DNA from: Syncephalastrum monosporum B8922 | Taxonomy: Eukaryota; Mucoromycota; Mucoromycetes; Mucorales; Syncephalastraceae | NCBI GenBank assembly: GCA_000697355.1 | Contig: JNEN01001262.1 | Location: forward strand, 62,001 to 126,000 | Length of the DNA stretch: 64,000 nt | Direction: 5' to 3' | Shown here: positions 22,134-33,089 of the stretch, piece after piece | Numbering within the stretch: position 1 is the first letter of the stretch | Layout of the letters: every line of letters begins with the position of its first letter | Notes under the pieces: model-generated | What the model was told of the DNA's origin: nothing | Seen by the model: only the letters and a program-made list of their open reading frames with translations | Database searches by the model: none | Position numbers and translations under genes: made by a program

Positions 22134-23216
22134 ATGCTCTTTTTCTCATTGAACCCCTTCAAATCTACTTCTAACCACACCCGCGGTGCGTCTGGGATGG
22201 CTCAAGACCAGTTGGACTCGCCCCTCAATGCTTGGATTTTCCGGCCTCTTTGTGCAATAGGTCATGGTCTTATCAACGCCTTGACTAGCAGCTGGCCGTG
22301 CAAGGACATGCTTCAAGAGCATCATGCTATCGCTTCTTCTGACACTATCGGCAACGATGACACTTACGACATGCTGGATGACAAGGACGAGATTGTGCAG
22401 CAACGCCAGAAGTACCTTTCCAGCTGCATTAAGCGTGGAATGTTCCATGGCCACGGACCTTTCAATCTTTCACCTTACTGCGTCCCTTCGCTCACGTCAA
22501 ACTGCGTGACCGCCGTTGAACGGGTTTTCCAAAGATTTGTTGCCCCGGTGCTGCCTACCACTCAAGCTGGCATATTCATGCATGGTGTCAGCCGTAGCTA
22601 CACGTATTACTTTTACACCTCTACTGCTGCCAGACAAGCACACGAAATCAATGATGCTGCGCGTAGCCGTCTTCTCACCACAGCTGCTACTGCTGGTGCG
22701 GCTGTCCAAAGCAGCAGCCATTCGCTGACCATGTCTTTCCTCTGCAATCTGCCATTGACTGTACGCTCCTACTCGTTCCGTCTCCTCTACAAGAGTATCA
22801 TCCTATGCCGTGTCGCTCAGCACCTGCCCCAACACCATCCCCGTGCGCTGTTCCAAGGTGAGGAGGAGGAAGAGGAGGTCAAGAAAGATGAGTACAGCTG
22901 CTTCCCAGCCGCTGCCGCTGAGGCAATGCGCCAGGCTGTGGCCGAGGATGATGAAAAGTGGGTCTCGATCGACAAGCAAGAGATCGACGACGACTTCTTT
23001 GGTACCAGCAACGATGACGACGACGACTATGACCATGTCCAGAAAGATGAAGACTACGACCTAGTTCAAGAAAAGGAAGCGCAAGAATGGTTCCCTTCCG
23101 ACATCCGCCACTACAAACAGGACGCCTACCATGATCAGCTGTTGTCGTCTTCGCGTCTTAACGGCGCTCGAAACAAAATCCATCGCTGGTGCCGAGTGCT
23201 GGGCGTGGGCGCTTGA
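22134..23216 (+). CDS. Orphan single-exon acidic protein, 360 residues
   Basis: Starts MLFFSLNPFKSTSNH and ends at TGA/TAA 23216. It has a helical middle with several Cys and His residues (WPCKDMLQEHH, CVTAVERVFQRFVAP, SYTYYFYTSTAARQAHEIND) and a strongly acidic stretch (EEEEEEVKKDE, later SNDDDDDYDHVQKDEDYD). Hydrophobic segments such as MSFLCNLPLTVRSYSFRLLY are too short or polar for confident membrane calls. Codon use looks coding (C-ending codons, no stops over 1 kb), which supports a real gene. No family recognised. Confidence 0.65.
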   Translation: MLFFSLNPFKSTSNHTRGASGMAQDQLDSPLNAWIFRPLCAIGHGLINALTSSWPCKDMLQEHHAIASSDTIGNDDTYDMLDDKDEIVQQRQKYLSSCIKRGMFHGHGPFNLSPYCVPSLTSNCVTAVERVFQRFVAPVLPTTQAGIFMHGVSRSYTYYFYTSTAARQAHEINDAARSRLLTTAATAGAAVQSSSHSLTMSFLCNLPLTVRSYSFRLLYKSIILCRVAQHLPQHHPRALFQGEEEEEEVKKDEYSCFPAAAAEAMRQAVAEDDEKWVSIDKQEIDDDFFGTSNDDDDDYDHVQKDEDYDLVQEKEAQEWFPSDIRHYKQDAYHDQLLSSSRLNGARNKIHRWCRVLGVGA

Positions 23217-24207
23217 ATAATCCACTTATCATTCGCCCGTGGCAAGGCGCCGCCATGCGTCTCCAAAAAATTCAAAATCTTACCCTTTGCTTTAGCGACT
23301 TTTTGCGTATACCAAGCTACATGTGTATATATACTATCCCTTACAAATGAAAAGGTACAATCTCTACTTTTGTTTCAATAAAATTCACAACTATACTCTA
23401 CATAAGCATAAGATACGCTCGTCCACGATTACTAGCGTCGCATTAACAGAATAACTGTGTATGTAGCTGTCAGCTCGTTGCTCCAAGATACTTCTCACAG
23501 TATCGAGATACATACTCACGCACATCAAGCAAGTTCAAGGAATTCTTTCATTGTACAGCTGCTTCAACGCAGAAAGACTTAGCAGAGTAGTCCGTAAATA
23601 CCAGATGAATGGTAGATACCGGCGCGGGCGGTGATGATCGACTTAATGCTTCAACTAAGTTTATGTTGGCTCAATAAGTTGTGAAAAAGGTCGATGGTGC
23701 GATACAAGCTCGGGTGAGCCTGCGTCAAACCAAAAGCAAATTCGCAGGTTGATCTCGCGTCCACTTGTCTATGTTCATTGACTGACTACGAGATGAGCAT
23801 CAAGCTTACGAGCTTTTTTCCCAGTCATGGAGGTGAGAAGCACGAATGATCAAGTGAGGGAGAAATCGAATAAGAGATTATTTGTTTGCATGGCTTGTCC
23901 TGCCTATTGAGGCAGTCCAGGTAAAGGCGCATTATCTTGAATCCTTCATAAGCCCTCCATGATATGTTGTGATCTCTACTAAAACGAATTCGCAAATAGC
24001 GAGCTTCAGAATGGAGAAGGCGTAAAAAAAAAAAAAAGAATTGGAATGGGTTTCAGGAGGGCCAAAACCACTCATCGGCCGATCACGATGGCTTCGAGTG
24101 GCCACACCTGTCCAGCACGCGCTATCATCCTCTATACAGTATGTACAGAGGGGCAGGCTACAGCTGTGTGGACTCTGCTGTCTGCTCTTTGGATGATTCT
24201 GGTTTAT
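23217..24207. other. Intergenic stretch, no gene seen
   Basis: AT-rich, with an AATAAA-like signal near 23377 (TTTCAATAAAATTC) that could serve the upstream gene. A (A)13 run lies at 24025. Nothing else supported. Confidence 0.45.
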
Positions 24208-25264
24208 TTATTGATTATGTACAAGAAAGAAGTTGGCAGACTATATATGGTGTCTACTTCACTCACCTTACAATGCAAACACTGCTATGGCTCAGATAGA
24301 AATTGTCCAAGATTTAAGCTTGGTGAACACGACATCATCATGAGTAGCAAGGGCTGCATTCTAAGCACAGCGGGTGTGCTTGGCAGGCAGTCGGTGCCTG
24401 TGGGTGGTGTGCTTGGCTTAACAGAGAGACGGTGATCGTGAAATTAGAGTGTATGCTTTTTTCGTGTCAGACATCTCTCTGGATACGTCAATCGTGGGTA
24501 TCGTTGGGATGAGGGCTTGGCTCAACAGAGAGACGGTGATCGTGAAATTAGAATTGAACTGCTTTTTTCGTGTCAGACATCTCTCTGGATACGTCCATCC
24601 TGGTGCTGCGCAGCAAACTACAAAAAAGAAAGATGAAGGAAAAAGGACGTGTCTGCCGCAGCACTTTATTTACTCACGGTTTGTGGCTTAATTCTAAACC
24701 AGTGCTATGGGTGCGCTCTGCTTTAGGCAGAATGGATAATGGGATAGAGTCATGCCTGGACGAGGGTGTCCAAGTCTTTTGAACAGTGTTTCAGGCGAGG
24801 CACGCACTTTGACGCACTCCAGGTGATCGATTCACGGTAGTTCTTGCATAAGATCCCCAATGTTGTCATGAGTCACCTGACATAAAATTGAGCTCTCTTA
24901 CTGCTTCAACACTGTGTATCTCTGCACTGAACGCTCGAACTGTTTTCTGCGTAGTATAAGAAGGTTCAGTCAGTCAATTACAAATGGAGTCCTGGGTTTG
25001 AAGTGCTCAGGCAACGTTATGAATTTATTGATAAGCTGCAGCAAATATGGCTTGGACTCAGCACCTGAAGATGCATATAAGTACTTTATAAGTACTTTAT
25101 TATGTTACCCTAGCATTGTATTGGGAAGAACGAATGCAATAAAGCTTCCGTAGAGCATGGACACGGAGGCATTTCGAAAGGCACAATTCGCTAGACAAAG
25201 AGCTGTTTCACGTCAATTATGCGTGCGGAGCTGCGGAGTACAAGGTGCAGCAGCCAGCATACAC
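24208..25264 (+). repeat. Dispersed repeat family 1, copy A
   Basis: About 1.05 kb that matches 50078-51006 in the same orientation, at roughly 85-90 percent identity by eye, from GATTATGTACAAGAAAG to CAGCCAGCATACACGCG. This copy carries an extra internal tandem duplication of about 105 bp: the segment with AACAGAGAGACGGTGATCGT and TCTCTCTGGATACGTC appears twice at 24419-24500 and 24522-24600. No terminal inverted repeats or clear target duplication. A short shared frame encodes LQCKHCYGSDRNC, but substitutions between copies are not mainly synonymous. Confidence 0.85.
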
Positions 25265-25763
25265 GCGGACGCTATAGCTATAGTATACCTTTTTGATCAT
25301 TAATTTATACGGTCACTGGTCATTGGATTAAAGACTCTTAGGTATGTACGTAATGAGCAAGCGCTCGAACAGAGATTGTGGCAAAGAAAAAGAAAACAGA
25401 AAGCATCAGTTGTCTTTAACAAAACCGCATTCACTGGCCAGTCAAGGTCAAATGTATTTAAAAAGACGTAGTTGTGAACAGCAATTTGATTTTTTGATCT
25501 AACGATAATATGCTCGTTTCATAGATTCCGCGCTGGCACGGAATAGGTTTATACTAGATATTAAAAAAAGCCATGAGTACAAAAGTCAAAGCATAACTTA
25601 TATCCTTTTCAGCTTACTCATCTATCCCGTGCAGTCGCTCATCACGGTCAACGTTAATCGTCACGGCAAGTGCTGCAAGTCCTTCACCGTCGACTTGCGC
25701 ATCACCGTGAAAGTACTCCCGGCTTCTCGACAGGTTCTCCAACCTACTACGGGCAAACGCAGG
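25265..25763. other. Intergenic stretch
   Basis: AT-rich, no supported gene. A plus-strand frame from 25629 overlaps the decayed minus-strand gene and is judged a shadow. Confidence 0.35.
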
Positions 25764-27760
25764 TTATCCAGCCTGCAGCTTCTCCCACACGCGAGGGCCA
25801 AAGCAGTTCTTGTACACTGTCATCGAAAAGACACCAGGCACCACCAACTTCTGGCCCTCACGACGAGACAACGATGTGCAAAAGAAGAAGTCGGACGGGT
25901 AGAGTCGTGCAGTGCGTTGATCGCCAAGGTACCTTTCGACTTGACTCCAGCTGCTGCGCGTGTTGCTGCTGGAAAACCGGCCGTTCGCCACGGCCGCAAG
26001 AACAAGCTGCACCGTGTAGGCTGTTAAAGGATTTTGGTATCGGCTGTTGGACAGCCCTACCGCGACAGCCTCCAAACCAGCGACAAGGGCCATACGGAAT
26101 CCGGCTAAGACGTCGGAAGGGATCCAGACAATGGCTCCGACTCGATGGGAATATTCCCTAAGTGAAATCAAGGTTTTCGTTAGATGACTTGCAAACATAT
26201 AACATCGTGTACAATGCTTACTCGACCATCGAGCGGAGACCATGCCAGTGCTCCCGAAAGTCGACCAGCGTCTGCCGGATTTCATACCGGACACCCCAAG
26301 TACTTGTGCTGTGAGCCAGCGAACCAAGGACTGCCAGGTTCTGTAAAAGAAGCAATATGAGTATAATCTGTCTCCTTATCTTACTTTATCACTTGTATAA
26401 CATACCTTGGCCCGACCTAGACGACCAGCACCGATTCCTTGAGGGGTAAAGGTAGGTACCGCGCGGTAGTTGCCTTTACGCCAGCAGTAAAAAGGATTCT
26501 TGACCTTCGAGTATGCCTGAAACGACAAAAGGCCAAAGTCACCCACACCGTCCTCACCAGCAGGCACACGCAGTCGGCAATCACCGAGTGACTGGAGCCG
26601 GCAAAAGGAGTTGAAACTAAACATACAGAACACAGCGGAAAACTTTAGAGCTCAACTTATCCACAACAGTAATATAGCACCAATTACCTGTACACGAGGT
26701 TGTCTCCACCACCGTAACTGCTCAGCAACTGACATAAATGATCGTGACTGCGTTGATCTTGCGCACGGGATGGCAGGTTTCTAGCAAAGACACCAACCAA
26801 GGCCGGGTTCAGGCTGGGATCAGGGCTGACCTCAACACCATGGTCGATGGCTACGTAGCGAGGATCCACGGTAGGCGCATTCGATCTCCGAAAAAAGCAG
26901 CGTACAGCTCGCGACGATGATGCACGCGCTTCATACCAGCAGCCCAGGTCCAGAAGAAGAAGCCTTTAAAACGGCCTAGATCGTTCTCGGGATCTTGAAT
27001 AATGCGGCCCATTTCTTGAACGATGTCCGAAAGGAAACGACCACGCAAGTCAGCTTTACCAGACGTAAGCCTACCCTGTTCGTCCCGCACACGACATTCC
27101 TTGGCCTTGGCATTACGGGGCATACTGGAAGAGTCCCGGACCGGCAGTACAGCATGGGCAGCAGGAAGAAATACAAGGTCCATGAACGACTCAAAAGTGG
27201 CAGCACTGGCGTGAGGTTCGTCCAAGTTTGGAAAGCAAATGTTCGCCTACATCAATAAAGTGAGTAATCTATTACAAGGCAAACCAAAATGATATCAAAC
27301 ATACCATGAAACGAGACTTGTGCCCAAACTGGAGCAACACAAAGTTGGGAAAGCGAGACACGTCCAGCGAATGCCCGTCTTGATGCTGGTGATTGAACTG
27401 CAGTCAATCGTCTATGGTCCAAGTAGCATTGCACTGCGTGAACACCTGAACGTTGACCTCGGCGGGCAGGTGATCCGACGTGATGGCAATTTTTTTTTTC
27501 TTTTTCAGCAAGGCTGAGTTTACCGCCCATGCGCGTCACTTTGATGGAGGAGAGGCACTCAGACGATGACAAATAAACTGAGTCAGTCAATATTTACCGT
27601 GTCAAAAGCACCACATTGATAAACATGGCTATCATCCACTGCGTCATGCTACAGCCGACGCATCCACGAGTGACTGGGCCATTGACTTTGGTGATGTTCT
27701 TACGCACAGGGGCCCGGAATCTGCGGAAGCGAGCCGCCAAGTGTCATGCTAGTGCACAGA
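25764..27760 (-). pseudogene. Decayed multi-exon gene of unknown family
   Basis: Protein-like blocks follow each other on the minus strand: FRAPVRKNITKVNGPVTRGC, SSECLSSIKVTRMGGKLSL, AITSDHLPAEVNVQVFTQCN, GHSLDVSRFPNFVLLQFGHK, ANICFPNLDEPHASAATF, DLRGRFLSDIVQEMGRIIQD, FFFWTWAAGMKRVHHRRELY, YVAIDHGVEVSPDPSLNPAL, CQLLSSYGGGDNLVYRF, VPAGEDGVGDFGLLSFQAYS, GVRYEIRQTLVDFREHWHG, YSHRVGAIVWIPSDVLAGF. Clean introns (for example GTAAGC...TTAG between MVE and EYSHR) join several of them. Lesions: an in-frame TGA after TWTIDD, a frameshift in an A run near 27490, and a frameshift at RMRLP/VDPRY near 26863. It was therefore once a spliced cellular gene. I do not recognise the family. Confidence 0.6.
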
Positions 27761-28012
27761 CCACAACCAAGCGTCAATGGTTCCGCGGGTAAGATCATTT
27801 CCGTACATATGCCCTGGAGAATTGGGTATCGATGTGAAATCATGGGATTAATAGTAGACAAGAGGAACCACAAGATTCTATATAGTCAGGGTGGAAGCAC
27901 CAGTAAAACATCTACATTTCCATCTCACTTGACTTCTGCTGTCTCGTTTCTGTACTATCCGCTCTACACAACATCTACACAACTCTCTCTCTGGATCGTC
28001 GTAGCCGTGACC
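27761..28012. other. Upstream region of the QEA-repeat ORF
   Basis: Contains a TATA-like TCTATATAG at 27877-27885, about 130 bp before the ATG at 28013, and a pyrimidine-rich leader (CTCTCTCTCTGG). Confidence 0.35.
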
Positions 28013-28357
28013 ATGGACAGTTCTAGGGATCATTTCCAAGCTCAAGAAGCTCAAGAAGCTCAAGAAGCTCAAGAAGCTCAAGAAGCTCAAGAAGCGCGAG
28101 ATAGCCCAGCAGCACCATCAGTCACCATAGCCTCTATCAGTACTACAATGCCTAACGACACTCCAGTAAATGCAAGTTCGGCACCATCCACTCCGACCAA
28201 TGGGTCAATACACACCCCGGAACACCTTACCACAATAGACGTCGATATTTGGCTATGCTGGGACACCCATTTGACTATGTTGCCATACTCATTTGGCTAT
28301 GCTGCCATACGTATTTGGCTATGCTGGCGACAAGGACTAGATGTAGAAGATTTATAA
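28013..28357 (+). CDS. Small QEA-repeat protein, hypothetical
   Basis: 114 residues, MDSSRDHFQ then six or seven QEA units from a 9-nt repeat (CAAGAAGCT), then a Ser/Thr/Pro-rich part. The C-terminal 35 residues are encoded by four copies of the dispersed motif ATTTGGCTATGCTG. A TATA-like box and CT-rich leader precede it. The C-terminal repeat origin and small size make it uncertain that this is a conserved gene. Confidence 0.35.
   Translation: MDSSRDHFQAQEAQEAQEAQEAQEAQEARDSPAAPSVTIASISTTMPNDTPVNASSAPSTPTNGSIHTPEHLTTIDVDIWLCWDTHLTMLPYSFGYAAIRIWLCWRQGLDVEDL
28039..28095 (+). repeat. 9-nt tandem repeat (CAAGAAGCT)n
   Basis: Six near-identical units in frame, encoding QEA. Confidence 0.9.
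28244..28330 (+). repeat. Short interspersed motif cluster ATTTGGCTATGCTGG, four copies
   Basis: Copies begin near 28246, 28270, 28291 and 28312, spaced 21-24 bp. The same motif is found in the opposite orientation at 46071-46106 and 56344-56362. Confidence 0.8.
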
Positions 28358-28706
28358 AGCTTAATAGTGAATGATATATAAAGCGAAAAAGATATCGAAT
28401 ATGGGGCTCTGCAGAATACATGGTCGTTTTCTATCTTGCGCCGAGGAAAAGATATCCTCGAAAGCGTCTTTGCTGAGAGATGGTGAAGAAGCAGTGGGGG
28501 TCGTGGAAACGTTTTCATCGGCATCCACACACCATCTGTCGAAGGCGTTCATGATTGCGAGCATGGTTGACAGCCGTGTTATTAATGCAGGCAACTCCTT
28601 GAGAGAGCGTGGGACGGTCAGTTCGCCAAGTTTCAGCATGACATGTAGAGTGGGTGCTGGCTGAACCAAGATGTAGAAATGGACAGAAAATCCGATGACC
28701 TGTATA

Positions 28707-28744
28707 CAGTAGCCGCGCGGATAAGTTATACCCAGATAAGTTAT
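28707..28744 (+). mobile_element. Partial copy of the MITE (left end)
   Basis: CAGTAGCCGCGCGGATAAG and the following TTATACCCAGATAAG match the left end of the element at 28990, again directly after a TA. The right end is missing. It is read through in frame by the minus-strand open stretch, where it encodes TYLGITYPRGYC. Confidence 0.65.
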
Positions 28745-28989
28745 TATCTCGCCTACGGCATTTGCAACTGCTCTTTCGTGCTTGCGCATATTCATTGTGT
28801 CGATATGCGTCCGAGCTTGTCGCCGTGTGAGCTTGTCTTGCAATACATCGTCGATGACACCGATCAGAGCAGTCATCAACGGAAGAGGCATGGGCTGCTC
28901 CTCAAGTCGTAACGCTCGTGTACGTACTTGATCAATGCATTTTGGTTGTCGTTAACGAACTGCTGGCTCAGATCGCCTCGATATACATA

Positions 28990-29089
28990 TAGTAGTCGCG
29001 CGGATAGGCTATACCCAGATAAGGTATATTCTGGTCCTAGTTATAATTTTCTGATCTCCCGAGCGTATAACTTATGCGTGCGGCTACTG
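28990..29089. mobile_element. 100-bp MITE with terminal inverted repeats and TA target duplication
   Basis: The left end TAGTAGTCGCGCGGATAGG pairs with the reverse complement of the right end, CAGTAGCCGCACGCATAAG, over about 24 bp with few mismatches. TA dinucleotides flank both ends (28988-28989 and 29090-29091), as for Tc1/mariner-mobilised elements. There is no coding capacity. Confidence 0.75.
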
Positions 29090-29701
29090 TATTCCAGGAA
29101 TCATCAAACGATGTTGTTGAGTGCCAGAGCGAGCGAGAGATGAGTTTCCAGCGGTAACTTCCATTGGCGGTCTTGAACAGATAGGCGCGTGTTGTGCAAT
29201 GCCATAGTCACATCTAAGGAGTTGACCAAAAGATGTTGCAGATGAGACATCATCCAGGCGTATCACGGCAGCTGAAAGCGGTTCTGATGCTCTTCGCTTG
29301 CGAATAACCGGACTATCGCTGTCACTGGGGCCTTAATGGCTATGATCATGGAAGTCCGATTTTTTTTTCCTGGATCGTCTTGGCCGTGATTATGGGAACG
29401 TTCAGACCCAGGGGAATACGAGGCATGTTCATGCGTGACATACTTGTGAAGCTGGTCAACATAGCCTGATTGACCTTTGGGGTCATCAGATACGTCGCCA
29501 AAATAATACTCCGTGCGTAAATTCTTGAACGCTTCGCTGCGGTCGTGTGTGAACTTTCGATCGGCGTTCAGTATGTGATTGAGTTCCTCCGCCAGCATAG
29601 CTGAGTGAGGACCACGAGCTTTGGCGTTGTTGAACTGGCCATGGCTTTGAACAACAGAGAAAAAACGTTGGGAGCAGAGATGGGAGGAAAAGAAAAGAAA
29701 A

Positions 29702-30230
29702 ACCGTGTGAAGGTATTGTCCGCGTTTATGCCATCAGGAGCACGTCATAATGTTCCTCACATGAGTCCTTATCCATGATAACGGTAAAGAAAAGGCTGCT
29801 GCGGTTTCAATGAGTGTCGTTGCCCTGAACGACGCGAGATCAAAACAGCCACTACGCGCATCCAGAAGATTAATCTGAATTTGACAACAGTTTACTTCAT
29901 CCAAAGAAGACGCGAGTTTTTTTATCACACAGCGACGCCGCCTTCGCTTAGTTCAGCCCAGAAGTTACATGGATGCGTAGCGCACGTTCTCGTGTGCATG
30001 TGCAAACTTCTGCGTGTTTACGATGCCGTTATCGTACTCTGCCACGGTCATTTGGGGTATCGTACGAAAAAAAGCCCATCTCCCAGACGTGGAATTCGCT
30101 TGACCAATCCATCTAGAGTCCGGTCTCAAAGCTTGTCAGGGTGAACTAAGCCAATGTCGCATATTCACAGTGAACGTATAAGGTCTTGTTTCCATGAATG
30201 TCCTTGGATGTCCATTATAGACCGTTTCCA
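29702..30230 (+). repeat. Dispersed repeat family 2, copy A
   Basis: Matches 45147-45835 in the same orientation. Shared blocks include GACGCGAGATCAAAACAGCC, CTACGCGCATCCAGAAG, TTCATCCAAAGAAGACGCGA, CAGCGACGCCGCCTTCGCTT, CCCAGAAGTTACATGG, GGGTATCGTACGAAAAAAAG and GAATTCGCTTGACCAATC. This copy lacks two segments of about 85 and 45 bp present in copy B. Confidence 0.85.
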
Positions 30231-30472
30231 CTGTGTTTTTTTTTTTTTGTTTTTGGAACTGCCAACTTGAGTATCGAAACATAAGCCAGAACAACTGCAG
30301 GAGCCGCTTGGATCAAGATTTGGATGGTGTGTGCGTGGCCCAGACAGAACAAACGCTGGATATCCTTCGCCTTGCTCCACCACGTTTTAATATGCAGCAT
30401 TATACATCTAAGATCCTTAATGTGTTATACAAAGTGCATTGCTTTTTATTAGCTAGAGGTATTTTCACTTTT

Positions 30473-31689
30473 CTACACTTCGATGACAAGCTTGCCGAAC
30501 TGGTCGCTGTTACTAAAAAGGCAAATAGAAATCGTCAGTATCAGTCGAAGACAGCTTGCATCTATCGTTAAAGCACTTACGCCATGACGGTAAAAGCGTC
30601 ATCGACGCTTTCCTGGGTGAGACCTTTCCAGGTATGCGAGACAATAGGCTTAATCTTGTGTTTGTTGACAAAGGCAACCATTTCCTGGAACTCGCGGCGT
30701 GAGCCCATGGTCGAACCAACGAAATCAATGTTCTTGACCCAGTAGGGAAGGCTATAAGTGACGCCTTGCGGGGTTGCCGTGTGACCATATTGGACGACTC
30801 TCGCGCCCTCTTTGAGAACTCTGTGATACTCCGCATACAGAGGGCCACCAGCACCGTCGATAATGACAGACAGGAGGTTGCCACCCGTCTTCTCCAAAAG
30901 CTTATCAAGGCAGCCATCTAAACGAGGAACCAACATTTCAGTCTTTGGAAAATCTCAGAGTCAAGCTGACACTTACCCTCCTTGTAGTTGATACCACCCT
31001 TGGCACCGAGTGCAATGGCCTTCTGGATCTTTTCGTCGCTGCCGGACGAGACGTAGACGTTGGCACCAGCCGCGACAGCAAACTGGAGCGCGAAAAGGGC
31101 AACACCACCACCAATACCGGTAATCAAGATATAGTCACCTGCCTTGATGTCTCCCTTGGTGAACAAGGCCCGGTATGCGGTCAAACCGGCCAAAGGGAGT
31201 GCGGCGGCTTCGGCAGTGGACAAATGGTCGGGGCATGCCACGAGCTCATCTTGATCGATGGCAACCTTGTCGGCGAAAAGGCCAATGTCCGGGAGAAGGC
31301 CGAAAATGTTGAATTTACCTTCCGGGGCTCGCGGATCGGTCAGCCAGTGGCGGCCGGGGGTGATAAGGACGCGTTGGTCCTTGGCAAACTTGGAACTAGC
31401 TTCTTGTAGGCTTCCAACGGCGTCAGCTCCGAGTACAGAGTCAAGCACTAGGTTTGGATACTGGCCCTTGATGAGCCAAAGATCACTAAAAAGTTGTTAA
31501 ATTAGTACAGGAGTTTTAATGCGCATGCGTCTGAAGGTCTTACCGATGATTGAACGCGACAGCTTGCACATTAATGACCACATCCTGAGGAGAACCCTGC
31601 TTCTGGTACTCGTTATCTTCCTCGACGACCGCGCTGTATTTGTAGTTGGTCCCGGCTGCGGGAGTGGACTTGAGGACGACTCTAACCAT
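30473..31689 (-). CDS. MDR-superfamily NAD(P)-dependent oxidoreductase (quinone reductase-like)
   Basis: Four exons, 31689-31544, 31485-30977, 30917-30581 and 30512-30473, give 343 residues. Order: MVRVVLKSTPAAGTNYKYSA, QDVVINVQAVAFNHRDLWLI (GroES-like N-domain), YPNLVLDSVLGADAVG, VLITPGRHWLTDPRAPEG, LSTAEAAALPLAGLTAYRAL (typical PAALPCAGLTAW-type helix), AGDYILITGIGGGVALFALQ (nucleotide-binding GxGGVA/GxxA loop), GANVYVSSGSDEKIQKAIAL, VIIDGAGGPLYAEY, GARVVQYGHTA, IKPIVSHTWKGLTQ, FGKLVIEV. The structural and catalytic zinc ligands of alcohol dehydrogenases are not evident, so a quinone oxidoreductase or YogA-type enzyme is likelier. A decayed paralogue lies 1.4 kb upstream. Confidence 0.92.
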
Positions 31690-32712
31690 GGCTACTGATA
31701 TAATGAAAGATGTTTTATCAAAAATGCATGATCAGGGGCTGCCATTTTATACCTTTGCGAAATCCTGATTTTCCGCTGAGAATGGCGTCTCACATTCATT
31801 TTCTGAAACCTCTTGTTACGGGATCGAATAGAAGTAACGCGCGTGCTGACAAATTACAGTGCACAGTGCGTTTTCTTACAGTCTTCTGTATCCCAAATGC
31901 CGACAAACACCATCGCACCCTATGTTTTCTCATGTTTCTTCTCAGAAGCTCACATGCTTACAAATACGGGTACATCCTTGTCGCTGTTTTTGCCGGATCT
32001 GTTGAACTTTCTAACTCGATCCACATTGTGCTACTGTCTCTACTGAGATGGGCGGCACGTCATTGAGCTGCGCCCATTATCTGAATATACGTATACGATA
32101 GTTGATGTCGTCACCTTCGCAGCAGCATGGCATCAAAAAGAATTTAGTTCCATCGACTACAGATCAGTATTCTGTCGGCCCAAAATGACATAGTTTTTCT
32201 GCACACATGTCAATACACTTGCCCTGAAGATACTGAGCAACAGCGATGACAAGCTATAGAGTATACCACAACACATAGCACATGGATCAAAGGGATTAGA
32301 AAATTTGGGTAAATACTAGGCATGGGATATTTAGTCTCCCTATTTCGTGGCGCCATTATATTACATGAGACGGCTTGGTGCGCGCAGATACTTGCATCCT
32401 GCACTAACTATAAACCTAATGTGGTCATCCTATTTTCCATTGGGTGCACTCAGGAATCTGTGCCCATTGTTGGGCATTAAGACGGTGCTGTCTGTCTGAA
32501 CGATTGATACTGGTATGACCGCCGACTATGAATGACGACATGGATCACGTATATCCAAGCGTAAGCCGGAACCTTGTTCTACGCGATCAGCTTACTAATA
32601 TGACATGGTAGTTCCTATGACACACTTTTTGCGATTCGAGATACTATTTCTTATAACTTGAGCGACAGAAACGACAAGATAATTTGGATGGATGTGTTGT
32701 ATTTGGGCTGTT
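31690..32712. other. Intergenic stretch
   Basis: AT-rich with short spurious frames; nothing supported. Confidence 0.4.
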
Positions 32713-33039
32713 TTACAGAATTTCTGACAGTCTTACATGCGGCTTCAATCCGAATGCGTGTTGTTTTAGCATTTTCAATACCTGAGACTCCCCTTCTGGT
32801 ATGCCCGTGGCTGCACTGACTGCCGTAATTGAATAACGAAGTTCGAGTCTAGAGAGACGCCAGCCATACCAGAGCTCCCTTGCATCCAAAATGAAACCCA
32901 TTTGCGCGTATTGGTCAAGTGGATTAGGCAGAAGCTGTTTCATCCACTTTATATCATTGCCACTCGATTGACTGTTGTTAAGATATATAATCTGTATGTC
33001 GTCACTATCATCACAGTGACCATTGTACGGGCCTGTCAA
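32713..33039 (-). CDS. Hypothetical fragment, 108 codons
   Basis: An open minus-strand frame, MTGPYNGHCDDSDDIQIIYL through FILDARELWYGWRLSRLELR and ITAVSAATGIPEGESQVLKM to a stop at 32713. The composition is protein-like (balanced, with helical periodicity) but there is no recognised domain, and the 5' side runs into the MDR pseudogene. It could be a gene tail or a relic exon. Confidence 0.3.
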   Translation of the reverse strand: MTGPYNGHCDDSDDIQIIYLNNSQSSGNDIKWMKQLLPNPLDQYAQMGFILDARELWYGWRLSRLELRYSITAVSAATGIPEGESQVLKMLKQHAFGLKPHVRLSEIL

Positions 33040-33089
33040 TATGGCATATCACAAATAAAGCTACATGACAGACTCTGAGTATTGCTGGA

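Larger units (their letters stand above)
28361..29640 (-). pseudogene. Decayed gene interrupted by MITE-like insertions
   Basis: Minus-strand blocks: LAEELNHILNADRKFTHDRS, FKNLRTEYYFGDVSDDPKGQ, GYVDQLHKYVTHEHASYSP, then in other frames SDSPVIRKRRASEPLSAAVI and LVNSLDVTMALHNTRLSVQD, then (after the MITE) PLMTALIGVIDDVLQDKLTR and a 176-codon open stretch ending at 28361. The frame changes twice without convincing introns, and a 100-bp TIR element lies between the blocks at 28990-29089. I infer one former gene, but two adjacent relics are possible. Family not recognised. Confidence 0.45.

Noticed and set aside
25764..27760. Idea that the decayed gene is an integrated viral capsid or polymerase
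   Set aside because: It contains ordinary GT-AG introns and no recognisable viral motif, so a cellular or transposon origin is likelier.
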